A stretch of DNA of 64,000 bases from assembly GCA_947396885.1 (NCBI GenBank), contig OX377206.1, forward strand, positions 86,611,960-86,675,959, in the 5' to 3' direction. Within the stretch, counting starts at the first letter, position 1. Each line of letters opens with the position of its first letter. A model generated the notes under the pieces. That model was given only the letters and a program-made list of their open reading frames with translations, had not been told where the DNA came from and did no database searches. The position numbers and the translations under genes were made by a program. Below are positions 43,334 to 55,578 of the stretch, piece after piece. This DNA comes from Heligmosomoides polygyrus polygyrus (taxonomy: Eukaryota > Nematoda > Chromadorea > Rhabditida > Heligmosomidae).

Positions 43334-44289
43334 TTGTCTAGCATCAATTTTATACGTCCTAGAACTGGTTGCTCTGTCTTGCTTCCCCTAATCCATTGCA
43401 GATACATTGATGATTGTTTTATTATAGCATCAACACAATCCGAAATGGATGAGTGTTTCAATCTACTGAATTATCAATCTCAATACATTAAGGTTACAAG
43501 AGAAACATCTAAGAACGGTTGGCTACCTTATTTAAACCGCATATTAAAATATCGGGTGGCATGGCATCGTAGGCGCGAAGTGTACCGCAAAGCAAGCTCT
43601 AGGAGTATTTTGGTCAGCTGTAGGATGTACATCTTCCGCACATCCTACAGCTGTTAAACGCGCATTTGAAAGGAACATGTTCAGGATAGCACACGATGTA
43701 TGCACAGGCCGGAAGAGCGGCATGAGACATTGTGGCTAGCCTCAGCCCTGGTTTATAGTTGCGCCGCCGGGCGGCGCGGCACCATAGTCGGAATAGATTT
43801 CGACCGGGTGGCGCAAAATATCGATATCTATGGCGACCATCACGCCGCGCCACGTGGCGGCGCAAGTATAAACCAGGCCTGAAGGATCGATTGCCAAAAT
43901 GGCTATGTGGTACCGCAACACCACCAAAGGGTCCGCACTGTGCAACGCAATGTACCATGCCAAATCGTGTACCCCTTTGTCCTCCTCTTATTTCTGATAA
44001 TATCGCTTCTGAAATACAGCTGAGCATAGCTCGGGCTCAGCTAGAAGATGATGTTGTGCTTGCCAACATCCCGAATAACAACATCAAGAAGCAACTAGTC
44101 CGAAATAGGCTCTACGATAGGGAGTGGATATCAGAAGACTGTGCTGTATGTCCTCACAATAAGTTAGGAGATTGTGCCAAAGTTGGAGCAGTGTATCAAC
44201 TTGAGCGTGGGACTTACAATCAAATATACATCGGGGAAACTGGAAGGGTACTGTCAATTCGCATTAAAGAACACTTGGCTAACAAATGA
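43334..44289 (+). pseudogene. Penelope-like element: RT end plus GIY-YIG domain
   Basis: The reverse transcriptase part has CRYIDDCFIIASTQSEMDE (the catalytic YIDD box) and GWLPYLN. After a MITE insertion (43,745-43,879) and a frame change near 43,950 comes the linker NRVPLCPPLISDNI, KKQLVRNRLYDRE, CAVCPH and the endonuclease motif YNQIYIGETGRVLSIRIKEH. In Penelope-like elements the GIY-YIG nuclease follows the RT and makes the nick for target-primed insertion. The copy is 5'-truncated, interrupted and frameshifted, so it is dead. Confidence 0.85.
43745..43879. mobile_element. Tourist-like MITE inside the Penelope-like gene
   Basis: 135 bp, ends GCCCTGGTTTATAGTTGCGCC and GGCGCAAGTATAAACCAGGCC, flanked by TCA and TGA. 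It has the same length and stems as the copy at 26,308. It adds in-frame-looking residues but breaks the element's coding sequence. Confidence 0.85.
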
Positions 44290-44364
44290 CGTGGTATTTT
44301 ATCTAGTCCGGTAGGCAAGCACAAGGTTGAAGTGCATGGAGGAACCGACTCTGATGTTAAGTGC

Positions 44365-45134
44365 ATGGTTTATTTTATTTATTTGTTATACGTGTTATAC
44401 GTGTTTCATGCGCTGTTGGTGTAAAATAAGGTGTCACATGGAACTTAAAACAGGCTGCACATGCAACTACCAGTCGAGCAAGACCTTTAGAACCTAGAAA
44501 AAAAACACTCGCGATATAAAATAACAGAAAAATGTGGATTGCCGAAACACGAGGTTAAGAACGTACTACGACTTCAACGGGAAGGCAACAGGTAGAATAA
44601 TTTAACTAGGTAGTGTCGCTCGGTCAACCAGTTGCTTAAACGGTGTCTGATTCAAAAATAGTCCGCCCTTAGCAATGAGTGGATTAAGGTAGGAAACAAC
44701 TCTCTGAGAGAAGAACTGTGATCGGAGCCTTTTTCTTGACCGAGACGTCATCAGCTTATATGGGCCATTTCTGGTGCGAGACATTGAAAATGTGAAAAAT
44801 TTACGAAAATTCAGCGCGGACTTGCCTGTAATAATTTTGTAGGTCAAGACCAGATCATTTTTGAGCATTCTATGCTCCAGACTAGGCAATTTGAACAGCT
44901 CTCTCCTTTCAACCTCGTTTGGGATGTATTTTTAAGGTATCCCGCTGGAGTGCATAGCAAGTTTTCTGTTAAATCCGTTTTGTATACTCTCCGAATATGG
45001 TTCTGACGTATGAGAAAGACATTTCGTCCAGGAAGGCGTTGGAAGCGTTCTGGATTTTCGCAAGGAATCCAGTGCTGAATAGTTGAAATGAGTGTCCCTC
45101 GGTTAACAGTGACTTCTTGCCATACCTTTCGCAT
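44365..45134 (-). pseudogene. CR1/jockey-like LINE, 3' part
   Basis: Minus-strand frame 44,889-44,602 encodes KNDLVLTYKIITGKSALNFR, RTRNGPYKLMTSRSRKR and FFSQRVVSYLNPLI, the conserved C-terminal region of CR1/jockey-type reverse transcriptases, ending DRATLPS and a stop. Upstream minus sequence to 45,134 is in another frame (ERFQRLPGRN, IRQNHIRRVYK). The 3' untranslated region ends in AAATAAATAAAATAAA at 44,365. This links the AAAT-tailed fragments elsewhere to this LINE class. Confidence 0.7.
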
Positions 45135-45878
45135 TATGCGCTATAGGACGATCGGTGGTGACATGCGTGCCCTTAAGAATGGTACTGGTACACTCAACAT
45201 AATCAGTGCGGAATGACACAGTATGTCTCAGTCAGCACTCGGCTACTAACGACAGCGGTAGCGACGTCGCCCCGCGTCGACGGTGGATAAGCGGGTGAGT
45301 TTATTATTCATGCATTGGGGTTTTTCGTTTTGGCACCAAGTACGATATTGGTAAGGCGCTTGGTCGGGTAAGTGACAAATCTAAAGTCTTGAACCACATT
45401 TAAGCCTCTGAAAACGACGAACAGTTCGAAACGTTAGGCCGCTCAATAAACTGATCCACATATAACCTCTTTTGGCACAGCATTATTAACAATCTAAGAA
45501 AATGCCGAGGTTTTACGAAGAGAGAACTTGGAGATATTAGAATTACGAATAATGGAAACGGAAATAGCACAAAACTCATTACTTCACTTAGTTTCTCATA
45601 AACATGTATCCATAATGGCAGTAATAACTGAGCAGCCGTTAACGAGTTTACGAAACGGGCAAGGCAGCATGCGACTGTTTTCAGCAACATATAACAATAA
45701 AGAGCCCTCGTATTCGTATCATTATTAAGTTGAACTTTCAAACATTACTAGTGCAACAAATCGAAGTTTTCCGTAAATGGAAATAAAGTATTTTAAACGC
45801 AATGAATCCAACTGACGAGTAAGTTGTCCAAGATTTCGCCACTCATGATGCTTAACCGGTCTTATTGAATGTCCCGGA
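45135..45878. other. Spacer, nothing recognised
   Basis: Competing short frames on both strands at 45,400-45,741, with no splice support or family motif. It may be further decayed LINE sequence. Confidence 0.35.
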
Positions 45879-46070
45879 TCGATCCTAATTGGGAGGGAGC
45901 AGCGCCAAGGTTACAGTTGCATTCAGCACCCACCATACGACACCCACTCTCTGACCTCGAATAAGTACATAGTATCATTTGGCAGTAGCTGAAGCTCTGG
46001 GACAAACTCAAGGAAGAAGGTGGAGAGGCAGGACACCGCATGCCTTCCTTCAACTAGGATAGATCCAATG
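45879..46070. mobile_element. MITE with GGATCTATCCTAG ends (copy 2)
   Basis: Left CCGGATCGATCCTAATTGGGAG, right CTTCAACTAGGATAGATCC. It matches the element at 11,640-11,850 in size and ends. Confidence 0.7.
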
Positions 46071-46877
46071 TCTCCTATGGAAAGTAATGTTAGTAAATAA
46101 AGGTGCTTATAGAATTCTGATATAGAATTGGTGTTCCAGACCAGATCCAGGATTAGGGAAAAAGATAAGTATGCTATTTTGATTCTTAATTCAAACATTC
46201 AAACCTTTTTTGTCTAATACTATTCGGTGATACATCGTTGCAAGGAAAGGAAGGATAATCCAGTTTGGTTATCACACTGTTCCGACATCAGAATGCACCA
46301 CTAGAGTTTGAAAGCAACCAAATCACAAAAAGACGACGCAAATTTGATCTCCTTCTTCAGCCTTTCCTTTCAGTTCAAGAGGTAAATGAAGGCGGTGCAA
46401 GACAATGAATGAGTGATGAGTCATCATTTCCGTTCTGTCTTCCGGTCCAAAAGAGAGCGGAACACAGAACGGAACGAAAAAAACTAAAAACGGACGAAAA
46501 CCAGAAACGGAAATTCCGACATCCATGATAAGGGTGATGTTTGCGTTGGTTTTATAAGAAAAAAAAACCTTCAGCAGCTTTCCGGCAGCTTAAGGTCAAG
46601 TCTGGCGGCTTCGCCTCCAAACCTGGAAAATGGAACTCCTACCTGCAACGGTTCCACTCTTGTTCTTCAATTTTTCTCTTCTGAATTTCAATGGAAAACC
46701 TGCTTTTTAATAGTGTGTCCCTATTCGCAATGACCAAACCGATATCGATACATATCTATTGATCGACGCCTGTAAAACGTACACTGAATCTCGTTTCAGC
46801 CGGACGACGTTTGCGACACGTCTTCCGAATCCCGACGTACAGGAGCCGACATCTGTGGCATGACTTCATTCCCCTTT
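46071..46877. other. Spacer, nothing recognised
   Basis: No supported exon or repeat. A local tandem-like purine stretch (GGAACGAAAAAAACTAAAAACGGACG) at 46,470-46,520 is low in complexity. Confidence 0.35.
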
Positions 46878-47527
46878 GGCACTATTGTACTTTACGGACT
46901 CCAGAGGACGAGGAGAGGTCGAAAAAATTTTTTCGCCAAACTTCACCCAGGGGGTTATTTGAGGTGCTGATCGGGAATCTGACTTAAATTATTTAAAATT
47001 ATTAAATTTATTTGTTTATTTAAAATTCCGGCCGATTACGGGAGGTTACGGTAGGAACCGGTGACTAAGGCTGTCGAGGTCATAATCATCGATTTCACCC
47101 AAACTTCGCCCAGGGGGTTGTTTGAGGTGCTGATCAGGAATCTGACTTAAATTATTTAAAATTATTAAAATTATTTGTTTATTTAAAATTCCGGCCGATT
47201 ACGGGAGGTTACGGTAGGAACCGGTGACTAAGGCTGTCGAGGTCATAATCATCGATTTCACCCAAACTTTGCCTAGGGAGGTTATTTGAGGTGCTGACCA
47301 CGAATCTGACATCCGTTTTTCGTTTTACGCTGGAGTACGGTGGAGTACTACGGTGACCTCGGCAGCCTTAGTCACAAGTACGTACCGTAATCTACCGTAC
47401 TCCAGCGTAAAACGAAAAACTGATGTCAGATTCGCGATCAGCTCCCCAAATAACCCCTTGGGCGAAGTTTGGGTGAATTTTTTGGACCTCTCCTCGTCCT
47501 CTGGAGTCCGTAAAGTGCAATAGTGCC
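46878..47527. mobile_element. Foldback element with internal 163-bp tandem repeats
   Basis: Ends GGCACTATTGTACTTTACGG and its complement, continuing through CTCCAGAGGACGAGGAGAGGTC at both ends. Inside, the unit starting CTTCGCCCAGGGGG repeats at about 46,941, 47,104 and 47,268, and a further inverted copy makes a palindrome around 47,350. Flanks TCCCCTTT and TCCACTTC may be a decayed 8-bp duplication. No coding frame. Confidence 0.75.
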
Positions 47528-47544
47528 TCCACTTCCACTGACCA

Positions 47545-47925
47545 CTGATTTACCCTAAACAATGACTTCTTTTGAGAAGCCTATGGGCAATTCTGTGTTT
47601 TATCCTTTTCAAATTGGCTTCAATTTGCCGACGCCAAAAGGATGGACGGCTTGCTTGGTCTGACGTCTTCTGATACAGAACACGTGACACAAATGACACA
47701 AAGTGTGTCAAAATTCAGACGACATGTTCTAGACACAAGGTAAAAATCAGTAATCGTATTCTGAATCCCGATGAGCGTTGGTCGACGCCTGAAGCACGTG
47801 TTCTGAATCTCACGACGCACGCTGATGACGCCTTTGCTTAGTGTTCCGAGGAAATCCGAACCAAGAACCTGGGATCGGGTGCACGTGACGGCCAAATCCT
47901 CCTCAATTTGCGGAACCACCCGCTC
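47545..47925 (-). repeat. SINE copy, reverse, with an internal insertion
   Basis: SINE body AACAATGACTTCTTTTGAGAAG and CGCCAAAAGGATGGACGG to 47,665, then about 170 bp of foreign sequence, then the head CCGAACCAAGAACCTGGGATCGGGTGCACG to 47,925. The inserted part is rich in ACGTGACACA-type inverted motifs. Confidence 0.65.
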
Positions 47926-48552
47926 GTTGCAAAATTACGTAGCAAAATGATGTCTGACGTCATCAGTGCGTAGAGACAAAAGAGGCGCTTCGTAAGCTGA
48001 ACAGCAAGTGCACAACGTGACGTCTTCTTCCTGTACTTCTTCATCGACGCCTTCACAGCTTATCAGGTTCATCTTTCAATCCGTGGGTTCGCTGCACATT
48101 CCATCACCGTCAGACAATGCATAACAAGCATTCTTCATAGCGATGGTGCTAATGTCCAACAATTAGTCTCACACGGTTTGTAATTCCCCTCCCCCCGTCC
48201 GGCGTTCCTCAGTCCAGTACTCAGCGACTAAATCTGGCTCGCTTTTTTCAACGGAACCTCGCTCGACGACTGCACACGAACTCACTTTTAACCGGACGCC
48301 ATTCGTTCGTAACCTCAGCGAGAGAGGCCCTCGTTCGCCACTGATTTCGCGTCCTTTTCTATTCCTCCTTAGCGCGCACTTCGCTCCTTGCCTCATTCAG
48401 AGCTCAGACGCGTTGATTTCCCCTCGTTCACGACTCCTTCGCCTATTTCTATGCAGTTGCGGAATTTCATTAGCTGTCGCAGTTACATATATGTAGTTCG
48501 CCGCGGTGTCCTATTCTTGCTAAGCTGCACCTCTTCTAGCTCAGCGACCATT
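47926..48552. other. Spacer, nothing recognised
   Basis: Overlapping frames at 48,169-48,603 on both strands but no splice support. Confidence 0.35.
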
Positions 48553-48731
48553 ATATCTACATTGAATCCGAATGAATCAATTTCGGATATCCGATTCGGG
48601 TAACACGATCTGAATCGTTTAAAAATCCGAGATCCGCCACTATCTGAATTATGCAAAAATCCGCGATTCTGAATTCAGCGTTATCCGAATCATCCAATTA
48701 TCCGAAGATTTTTAATCGGATCCAATGTATA
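48553..48731. mobile_element. hAT-like MITE (copy 2)
   Basis: Ends TCTACATTGAATCCGAATG and GATCCAATGTATA with inner ATCCGAAT motifs, matching the element nested in the SINE at 1,667. No clear target duplication remains. Confidence 0.6.
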
Positions 48732-49009
48732 GCACTGTTTTAAGCATAGAATTTCTAGAGGCATTCAGCTTAAAATATTGTTTTTTATTATACTGTTTTG
48801 GTGTTGTTACAAGTATTTCAACACGATTTTTGCAACTAACTTTTAAAACTAGTCATGAGGCATTTTCTTTGAACAACCAACACCATTGTGTTCTTCTCAG
48901 ATGTTTCCCCAAATAAGCTAAAAGACGGCCTGATTCATATTACTTTGATCTCGATTTTTACAATTCAGTGATACATGTCAGATTGCTGTTGTGAATGGGG
49001 AACATAATT
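48732..49009. other. Short AT-rich spacer
   Basis: Nothing recognised. Confidence 0.3.
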
Positions 49010-49700
49010 GGATGCGCGGTAGCGCAGCAGGACGAGGCGCCGGCTGTAAAGTGCCCCTGATTCGAGGTTTTTGGCTCGGGTTCCGCTCAGGGCAATCAAC
49101 GGTTCCTTCAGGCTGCTATCATTAGGTTATTACCTGGCCTGTTTGCAAAGGACAAAACACTGCCGCATATAACTCATTTGATGCATCTGCCTTCCACGCA
49201 GCTCCAGCGCAACATCTAGGCTTACGCAAATTTATGTTTATCTGCAGTATCAGTGTAGGACAAATCAACATTCAAAATCTCTCTACGATATTCCTTGGGG
49301 TTTGAATGCGTGCGCATGCCACAATAAGATTGGCATTGAATCATCGTCTTCTTATATCCTTAATTCCTAATCTTGTCGCAAGAGAGATCCACCCTGCTCC
49401 GCAGCATGATGACAAAGGGATAATTGTAAACAATCGTGATGACGCACCTGTTAGTAAATCGCTTCCAAAAGGAGAGCGATTTGCAGTGTCTCCTTTTAGC
49501 TGTAGAGGCAATCCACACAAAAAAATCAAAAAAGAAAAAAGCGCTGCCTAATACACAGACTGGTCAGCGCAGGTCACAGTGTGTATGTTTGGACGAAATA
49601 CTCATCTGAAATAACCTCCACGGCAGCACGTAGAAAAAGATTGCATTTCGAGTCCCATTGAAGCACTGATTAATGCTGACTTTTATTCTTTATCCTTCTG
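49010..49700 (+). repeat. Diverged SINE with about 240-bp insertion
   Basis: Head GCGCGGTAGCGCAGCAGGACG and GGCTCGGGTTCCGCTCAGG, body to about 49,300, resuming with CAGACTGGTCAGCGC and CCTCCACGGCAGCACGTAG to 49,700. The inserted 49,305-49,550 segment has an 81-codon open frame with no recognisable domain. Confidence 0.5.
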
Positions 49701-50079
49701 ACGATTGCAGCCTAATAACCTTTCCACTTTGAATATGTTCATACAATTTTTTCTCCTTATGTAAAAATCAAGCACCAGAAGTTGTTCTAATCGAAGTTTT
49801 CGTTCAACCACGCGGATAACCGTCCAGGAAGAACTTTCTTAGAACGAGATCATCCCCGACGAATCGGTTTTACAAGACTTTTATAATAGCCTGGCAGTAG
49901 AGACATATAGCATAAGTTTTCTGCTCTGCAAGGAGCCACTTGAATAATAGTGGCCGCAAAATGAGCAGCGAAGGCAGCAAGAGCCGTATCCTGATATCTG
50001 AGACATACACTGTTAAACGATGTACTCGATTATGCAGTGTAGGATATGGATAACTTAATCGGTTTTTTAATGTTCCACG

Positions 50080-50395
50080 GTGGGCGTGTGTAGCGCAATC
50101 GGAGGAGGTGCCGGCTGTCGCGTGCACCCGATACCAGGTTCTTCGTCAGGATTTCCAGCCTAGGCCAACCAGGCCTTCCATCCCTCCCATCCCTTTGGGA
50201 TCGGTGAATTGGTTCCATACTTGTCTGAGGAGGATGAAGCGCTGGCTTTTTCAACGGCTGCCCATTGCAAGTCATTGTATGTAGGCCAAATACGCATTCG
50301 AATCGCCTCTACAACGTCCCGTAGAAGTAGAATGCGTGGTGCATCCCAAAGAGCATTGAGTAACTCCGTTTTTTATCCTTTATCTTTACCCCCTT
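50080..50395 (+). repeat. SINE copy
   Basis: GGGCGTGTGTAGCGCAATCGG to TATCCTTTATC, with an extra CCATCCCTC duplication in the centre (50,180-50,195). Confidence 0.9.
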
Positions 50396-50605
50396 TTGTA
50401 CTTAATTACTTCTTTAGTGCGGAAATAGTTCTAATTTCAGGTGTTCAGGAGTAAACTTGCACTTTGGCCACTTTTCAAGTTCATTGGTACCCAGCTTCCT
50501 GTACACTCTATTCCCATATCCCAATCTCATCAATACATGCTCCCATATAGTCACGAAAATAATGAATAAGTGCGCTTTTTCTGCAATCATACGTGTGTTG
50601 GACAC

Positions 50606-50880
50606 TTTTATAGCGCAGTCGGATGAGGCGCCTGAGCTGGAGGAAACCTGTTATCAAGGTTCTTAGTTCGGGTCCCATTTATGAAGGGTAAACATGCCTT
50701 TTATCATACGGAGTTTGACACTATAATAGCCTGGAAAGGATAAGGTACTGACTTGATCATCTTCTGTCCACCGCAAGTCATACGGCCAAATACACATTCA
50801 AATTGCATCCACCACATCCCGTGGAAGTAGAATGCGTGGTCAACTCTCCAGCCTAAGCGATTGACTGGCACCTTTATATT
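50606..50880 (+). repeat. Diverged SINE copy
   Basis: TATAGCGCAGTCGGATGAGGCG head, GGTTCTTAGTTCGGGTCCC B-box, CTGTCCACCGCAAGTCA body and CCACATCCCGTGGAAGTAG. Confidence 0.75.
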
Positions 50881-51372
50881 TGTCTTCTATGCTGTGTGAG
50901 TTCATCTACAATTTAAAATCCGTTGAAATAGTAGCATTATTTTAAGAAAAAATTTCCTACAGAAACCTATGGCAAAATAATTTTTAAATCGAACATGTCT
51001 TTCTTTGAAGAATAAAACTGTGTTTTGCCCAAGTTCGGATAATGGTGCTAGACCCTCTCTGGGTGAGCAGACGGTGGATAGCTCTAGTTGACTTAACACG
51101 CTAAATTCCACTATAGGAAGTCGAATTTCCATTATTCGACCTTCATGTCACTTGAAGGAATTGGAAATGCCTCATCTTGTATACTTCCTACAACGATATC
51201 GACGTTAAATTTTTTCGGTGTTGGTGCTTGGGTTAATAAATATTGATTGCAATCGATAGAACACTACTGGTTCTGGGGTTCCGTAAGTCAGTTGAGATAC
51301 AGGAGAAGATCGCTTCATGGGCTGTTGGAACATCATACAAATGCTGTTTAAATACTGCTTCATATACATAGA
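50881..51372. other. Spacer, nothing recognised
   Basis: No supported gene or repeat between two SINE copies. Confidence 0.35.
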
Positions 51373-51668
51373 TGTGGGCGCATGTAGCACAGTCGGAGGA
51401 GGTGCCGGTTGTCGCGTCCACCAGGTCTAATATGTACCAGGTTCCTTGCTCGGATTTCCCGCACAGGCCAACCAAGCCTTTCATCCCTCCAGGGTCGGTA
51501 AATTGGTACTAGACTTGACTGGGAAGGATAAAGCGCTGGCTTGTTCATCGGGTGGTCACCGCTAAATACGCATTCAAATCGTTTCCTCTACATCCTGTAG
51601 AAGTAGAATGCGTTGCGCATCCCAAGAGGGATTGAGTAACGCCGTCCTTTGTCCTTTATCCTTTATAC
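51373..51668 (+). repeat. SINE copy
   Basis: GGGCGCATGTAGCACAGTCGG to CCTTTGTCCTTTATCCTTTAT; small deletion after GGTGGTCACCGC. Confidence 0.9.
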
Positions 51669-52117
51669 ATATATGCGTATATTAATTAGTATTTTAAGTG
51701 TGGAACCCATCAAACTGCGTTGATAAAAACTAATGATCCCTGCTTCCCATTTTCGGAAATTCCGGCTAAAATTAGCAGTTCTCAGAAAGGAAGGCGTTTT
51801 CCAAGTGTCAACCCTTAGTGCATAAAATGGGCAGGAATCTATTTATACGGATCCCACTGCCCGAATTGGGTTCGACTGCCCTTTAAGACATCATTGACGT
51901 CGTTTTGTGCCAACGCTTTGACACGCCTAATGGAACAACCACAGAGGAATGAAGCAGACTCCTTCTTGGCGAAGGGGCATTGAGCGCTCAGAAAAAACGT
52001 CAGCAGCCCCACATCAGTCGTGCAAAGTTCAATTTGTTAATTCTCCAATGCGATCTGCTGCATGTGAAGTCAGGAAACTACCTTGATTCATATCCTTATT
52101 CTTGGCTTCAACATTGA
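51669..52117. other. Spacer, nothing recognised
   Basis: No supported exon or repeat. Confidence 0.35.
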
Positions 52118-52380
52118 AAGGATAAGAGTAAAAGTCGCCGTAAATCAATCCTTTCATGGGAACGCGCCACGCATTCTTCCTTTACGTGAGATCACGAAGA
52201 TAATTGGAATGGGTAATTTTTCTGAGTGACTAATAACAGCTTGGACAAGTGGGATACCAACTGGTGTGTGCTGGAGAGATGAGCTGTTTTTTTGGTCTGT
52301 TCGAGATCCGAACCGACACAACCTCGATCAGGGCGAACGCGGGAGGCGCCGTCTCCTCCGACTGCGCTGTACGCTCGTTA
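52118..52380 (-). repeat. Diverged SINE copy, reverse
   Basis: GGGAACGCGCCACGCATTC at the left and CGAGATCCGAACCGACAC, TCCTCCGACTGCGCTGTACGC at the right; the central body is diverged. Confidence 0.65.
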
Positions 52381-53041
52381 ATGATACTTACCGAGGTAAA
52401 ATCTAGGCGAAGGGCATCCCTTTCCAGGAGTTCTTCTGCTATTTTCCAACGTAATTTTTTTTCGAATTGTGCCCTTGAATTGCACAAGGCTGACGAACTC
52501 TTTGAGCCTTTGGCTCTATGGACGCTTCAGAAGGCTTCCTACTTCTTGCTATCCTTGCTTAACCGGTTTATGTGTGCAACTTCGTGTAGAAGATATGTAC
52601 GAACGACTCTGGTGCATTCAATTCCCAACCATCGTCCACCCTCCTACCTGCCTGGGTAATAAATATGCTCCACAACCCCCGCCTAGCTATTGTCGAACCT
52701 CTAATTAAGCATCGAAGAATGTGTACTGATGCGCTTCGAATGTTGTCTTCCGTTCACTCTCAATGTCGCTCCTATACAGTCGGTTTTGTAAGTATTGAAG
52801 ACTCCTCAATATTCTTATTATTTGTATATTTTGAGATTCTGCTGAACATTATTTCTATGTACGTTATGTGTGCTTCAAACAAATACAATGAAAATAAAGG
52901 AATGAGCTATTTCAGTCATGTTTTTCTGCATGTTGTCTAAGAAAAAATTTCAAGGAGTTTATACAGCTGTTACTTTAAACTTTGAAAAATTTATTTGTCG
53001 CAGACTTATTTTATTGTAAGTAACAAGTAGTTGGCCTACTA
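52381..53041. other. Spacer, nothing recognised
   Basis: Open frames at 52,469-52,940 are short and without splice support. Confidence 0.3.
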
Positions 53042-54091
53042 TTAGGTTGTCCCATAAGTCTTCGCCGTTTTTTTCAACGATTCACTGCAGGTTTCGCCTG
53101 CGGCAGTCTCTTGCATAGCGCTGCATAGTTTTCGAAAGACAATGATTTGCTCTATCAGAGCATGCATTGTATTTCTTTTTTCATCCTGAATTTTGTCAAT
53201 TTTTAGGTCGTTGAAGTGAAAAGTGAAAAAGTGAAAAAGTAGCCATTTGCGCACTTGTTCTCTCCGCTTAGGTTTGTAATTTTTTGCGCAGTTTTTTATA
53301 ACATTTGGAAGACAATGTTTTGTGCTACAAGAATATCTGTTAGTGCTATTTGCTCATTTGTTCTTTATTGATTTTTAGGTCATCAAATTGGGACGTCCGA
53401 AGGAGGATAGTTATTTTTGCCGACAGCTCCTGCTCTGTGGTTGGACTTTTTGGGTTGGTGTTATAAATCATTCGAAAGAAAATGTCTTGCTCTATAAGAA
53501 TATGTTGCGTTTATTGATTTCAAATATCAACAAAATGCCAAAAAGAGAAAAATCGTCTTCAACAAAAACTCCTTCTCCTTCTTCAGTTGTTGATATTCCA
53601 CAGAAATCAGCGTGAGCCAATAAACGCGACACAAATTCTTACTGAACAAGACATCCTCTTCCAAACGACATATAACACCAATCAAAAAAGTCCAACCACA
53701 GAACCGGAGTTTTGGTAAAAATTCGGATGGGAAAGGCGGAATTCCCAATTTGATGACCTAAAAATCAATGAAGGACAAGTGAGAAAATAGGGCCAACTCA
53801 TATTCTTGTAGAACAGAACATTGTCTTCCAAGTGCTATAAAAAACTGCGCAAAAAATTACAAACCTAAGCGGAGAGAACAAGTGCGCAAATGGCTACTTT
53901 TTCACTTTTTCACTTTTCACTTCAATCTCCTAAAAATTGACAAAATTCGTGATGAAAAAAGAAGTGCAATACACACTCTGATAGAGCAAATCATTCTCTT
54001 TCGAAAGCTATGCAGCGCTGTGCAAGAGACCGCCTGCGAAATCTGCAGTGAATCGGTGAAGAAAACGGCGGGGACTTATGGGACAACCTAA
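53042..54091. mobile_element. Mariner-type foldback, 1,050 bp
   Basis: TTAGGTTGTCCCATAAGTC and GACTTATGGGACAACCTAA ends with TA on both sides. The left half (to about 53,565) is repeated inverted in the right half, for example GCTCTATCAGAGCATGCATTG near 53,148 against the 53,960-54,000 region. Apparent related frames on each strand (MRKWLLFHFFTFHF in both) simply reflect the palindrome. No transposase motifs remain. Confidence 0.85.
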
Positions 54092-54219
54092 TACTTCAAG
54101 TTTGACTACCGGCTGTGGCTTCGTCTCAGTGACTGATAATAATCGCTTTTTTTTTGTTGCGATCCCTAGGCCAACATGTTCACGTGATTCCCATTTTCGC
54201 ACACGCTCATTTCCAGCAG

Positions 54220-54610
54220 AAATTTGATAAAATCAATCGATAGTGGTTCGCCGATCGATATTCCCTAAATTTTGTGAAATTTGCAGTCGGGAAGTATATT
54301 CGGGAGGTTTGCAGTTCTAGTGTTCACCTCTAGACAAAAATCAATAAAATCGATCAATAACGACAGCCAATCAATATCGTCTGCTTGCTGCACACTATTC
54401 AAAAATGGAGAAAAGTGATCGATAACAGGTGATCGATCGGTATCGCCTACTTCGTGTGATGGCTAGCCACGGGTAAGCAAAATTGTACTTTTCCCACTTC
54501 AAACGTTCAGTGGTGGGTAAACATCGAAAACCGATCGATATCGTCTGCTTGTTGTAGAGCCTGTCGACCGGCCAATATATTCGCGTTTTACACTTCCAAC
54601 TCATATGGTC
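54220..54610. repeat. ATCGAT-rich tandem-like repeats
   Basis: Three or four diverged units of 90-130 bp sharing CCGATCGATATCGYCTGCTTG (54,250, 54,375, 54,445, 54,530). This is the clearest tandem array of this motif family in the window. Confidence 0.55.
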
Positions 54611-55578
54611 AAGGCTTAGCAGAGACCAATGATTTCAGTCAAGACAAAGGGCCTGCTCAGAGGTCGTTGTGCTTGGTCGGACAAACGGATAGACAATTAC
54701 GCCTGCTCCTTTATATGTATAGGAGGATAATTTGTGAAACACTTCCGGTTGATCGCATTACATTGCTCTCGATCTTTGTTCTCTGCAACGAAATTATGAT
54801 TGGCATTCATGATTTTAGTTGATATTTTACTTGATGGTTTTCACTTTCTTAAGATATAGTTAAATGTTATGTTTCCTATGTACGTTTTATTTTTCAAATT
54901 ATTTATTATTAATTTTAATTATTTTAAAGTCATTTTTCCAATTTCTGTTTTTATTTCTAATCGGAGGGCTGAACATAGCCGGCAGGACGGATGCCTTTTT
55001 GACGGATAATTGTTAGGAATATGATGCTCCGTTGCGGTATATCTGACCGTTTATGGTGCTCTGAACTTGAACTGAACTTCATTGACTTGTGACTGCTTGA
55101 AAATTACAGCTTAGAGTTTCCTTTACCGGAAAGTGCCAGTGTTAGGTTAATCGTAGGACTCTACAGAAGTGTTCAGACGTAGAACTTTCCGTGGCAACTG
55201 TGTAGTGAGGTAGAGGACAGCTCATGGTCCGATTTTTTTCCTCTGCCAATCGGAGCTTAATTTATTCAGCTGACAATAAGGAATCGCGTAGAAAAACACC
55301 TGTTGTTTCTAGAAGGCACCCGTCTTTAATAACATCTGTTCGTTTGGGGAACAGCACCAAACATCGTCTCGGTCATTCTGCGTTTCCACTCCGCATTTCC
55401 TTTATCTTCCGGTGGAGATTTAGTGGAGGCTACTCTGCTTGTCTAGAGTAAATGCTTTTTAAAACGAGAATCAGCTTAAAGGCCGTTCTCACGAGTAATA
55501 GTGAACTCGTCAGGATTTGTATGTTTTCTGCGAGTTCTAGTGAAAGGTGGCTTGACTTTTTTTTAGACATTTCAAGCA
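54611..55578. other. Spacer, nothing recognised
   Basis: AT-rich, with no supported gene. Confidence 0.35.

Noticed and set aside
48169..48603. Paired open frames on both strands near 48.2-48.6 kb
   Set aside because: No splice sites or motifs; part overlaps the hAT-like MITE.
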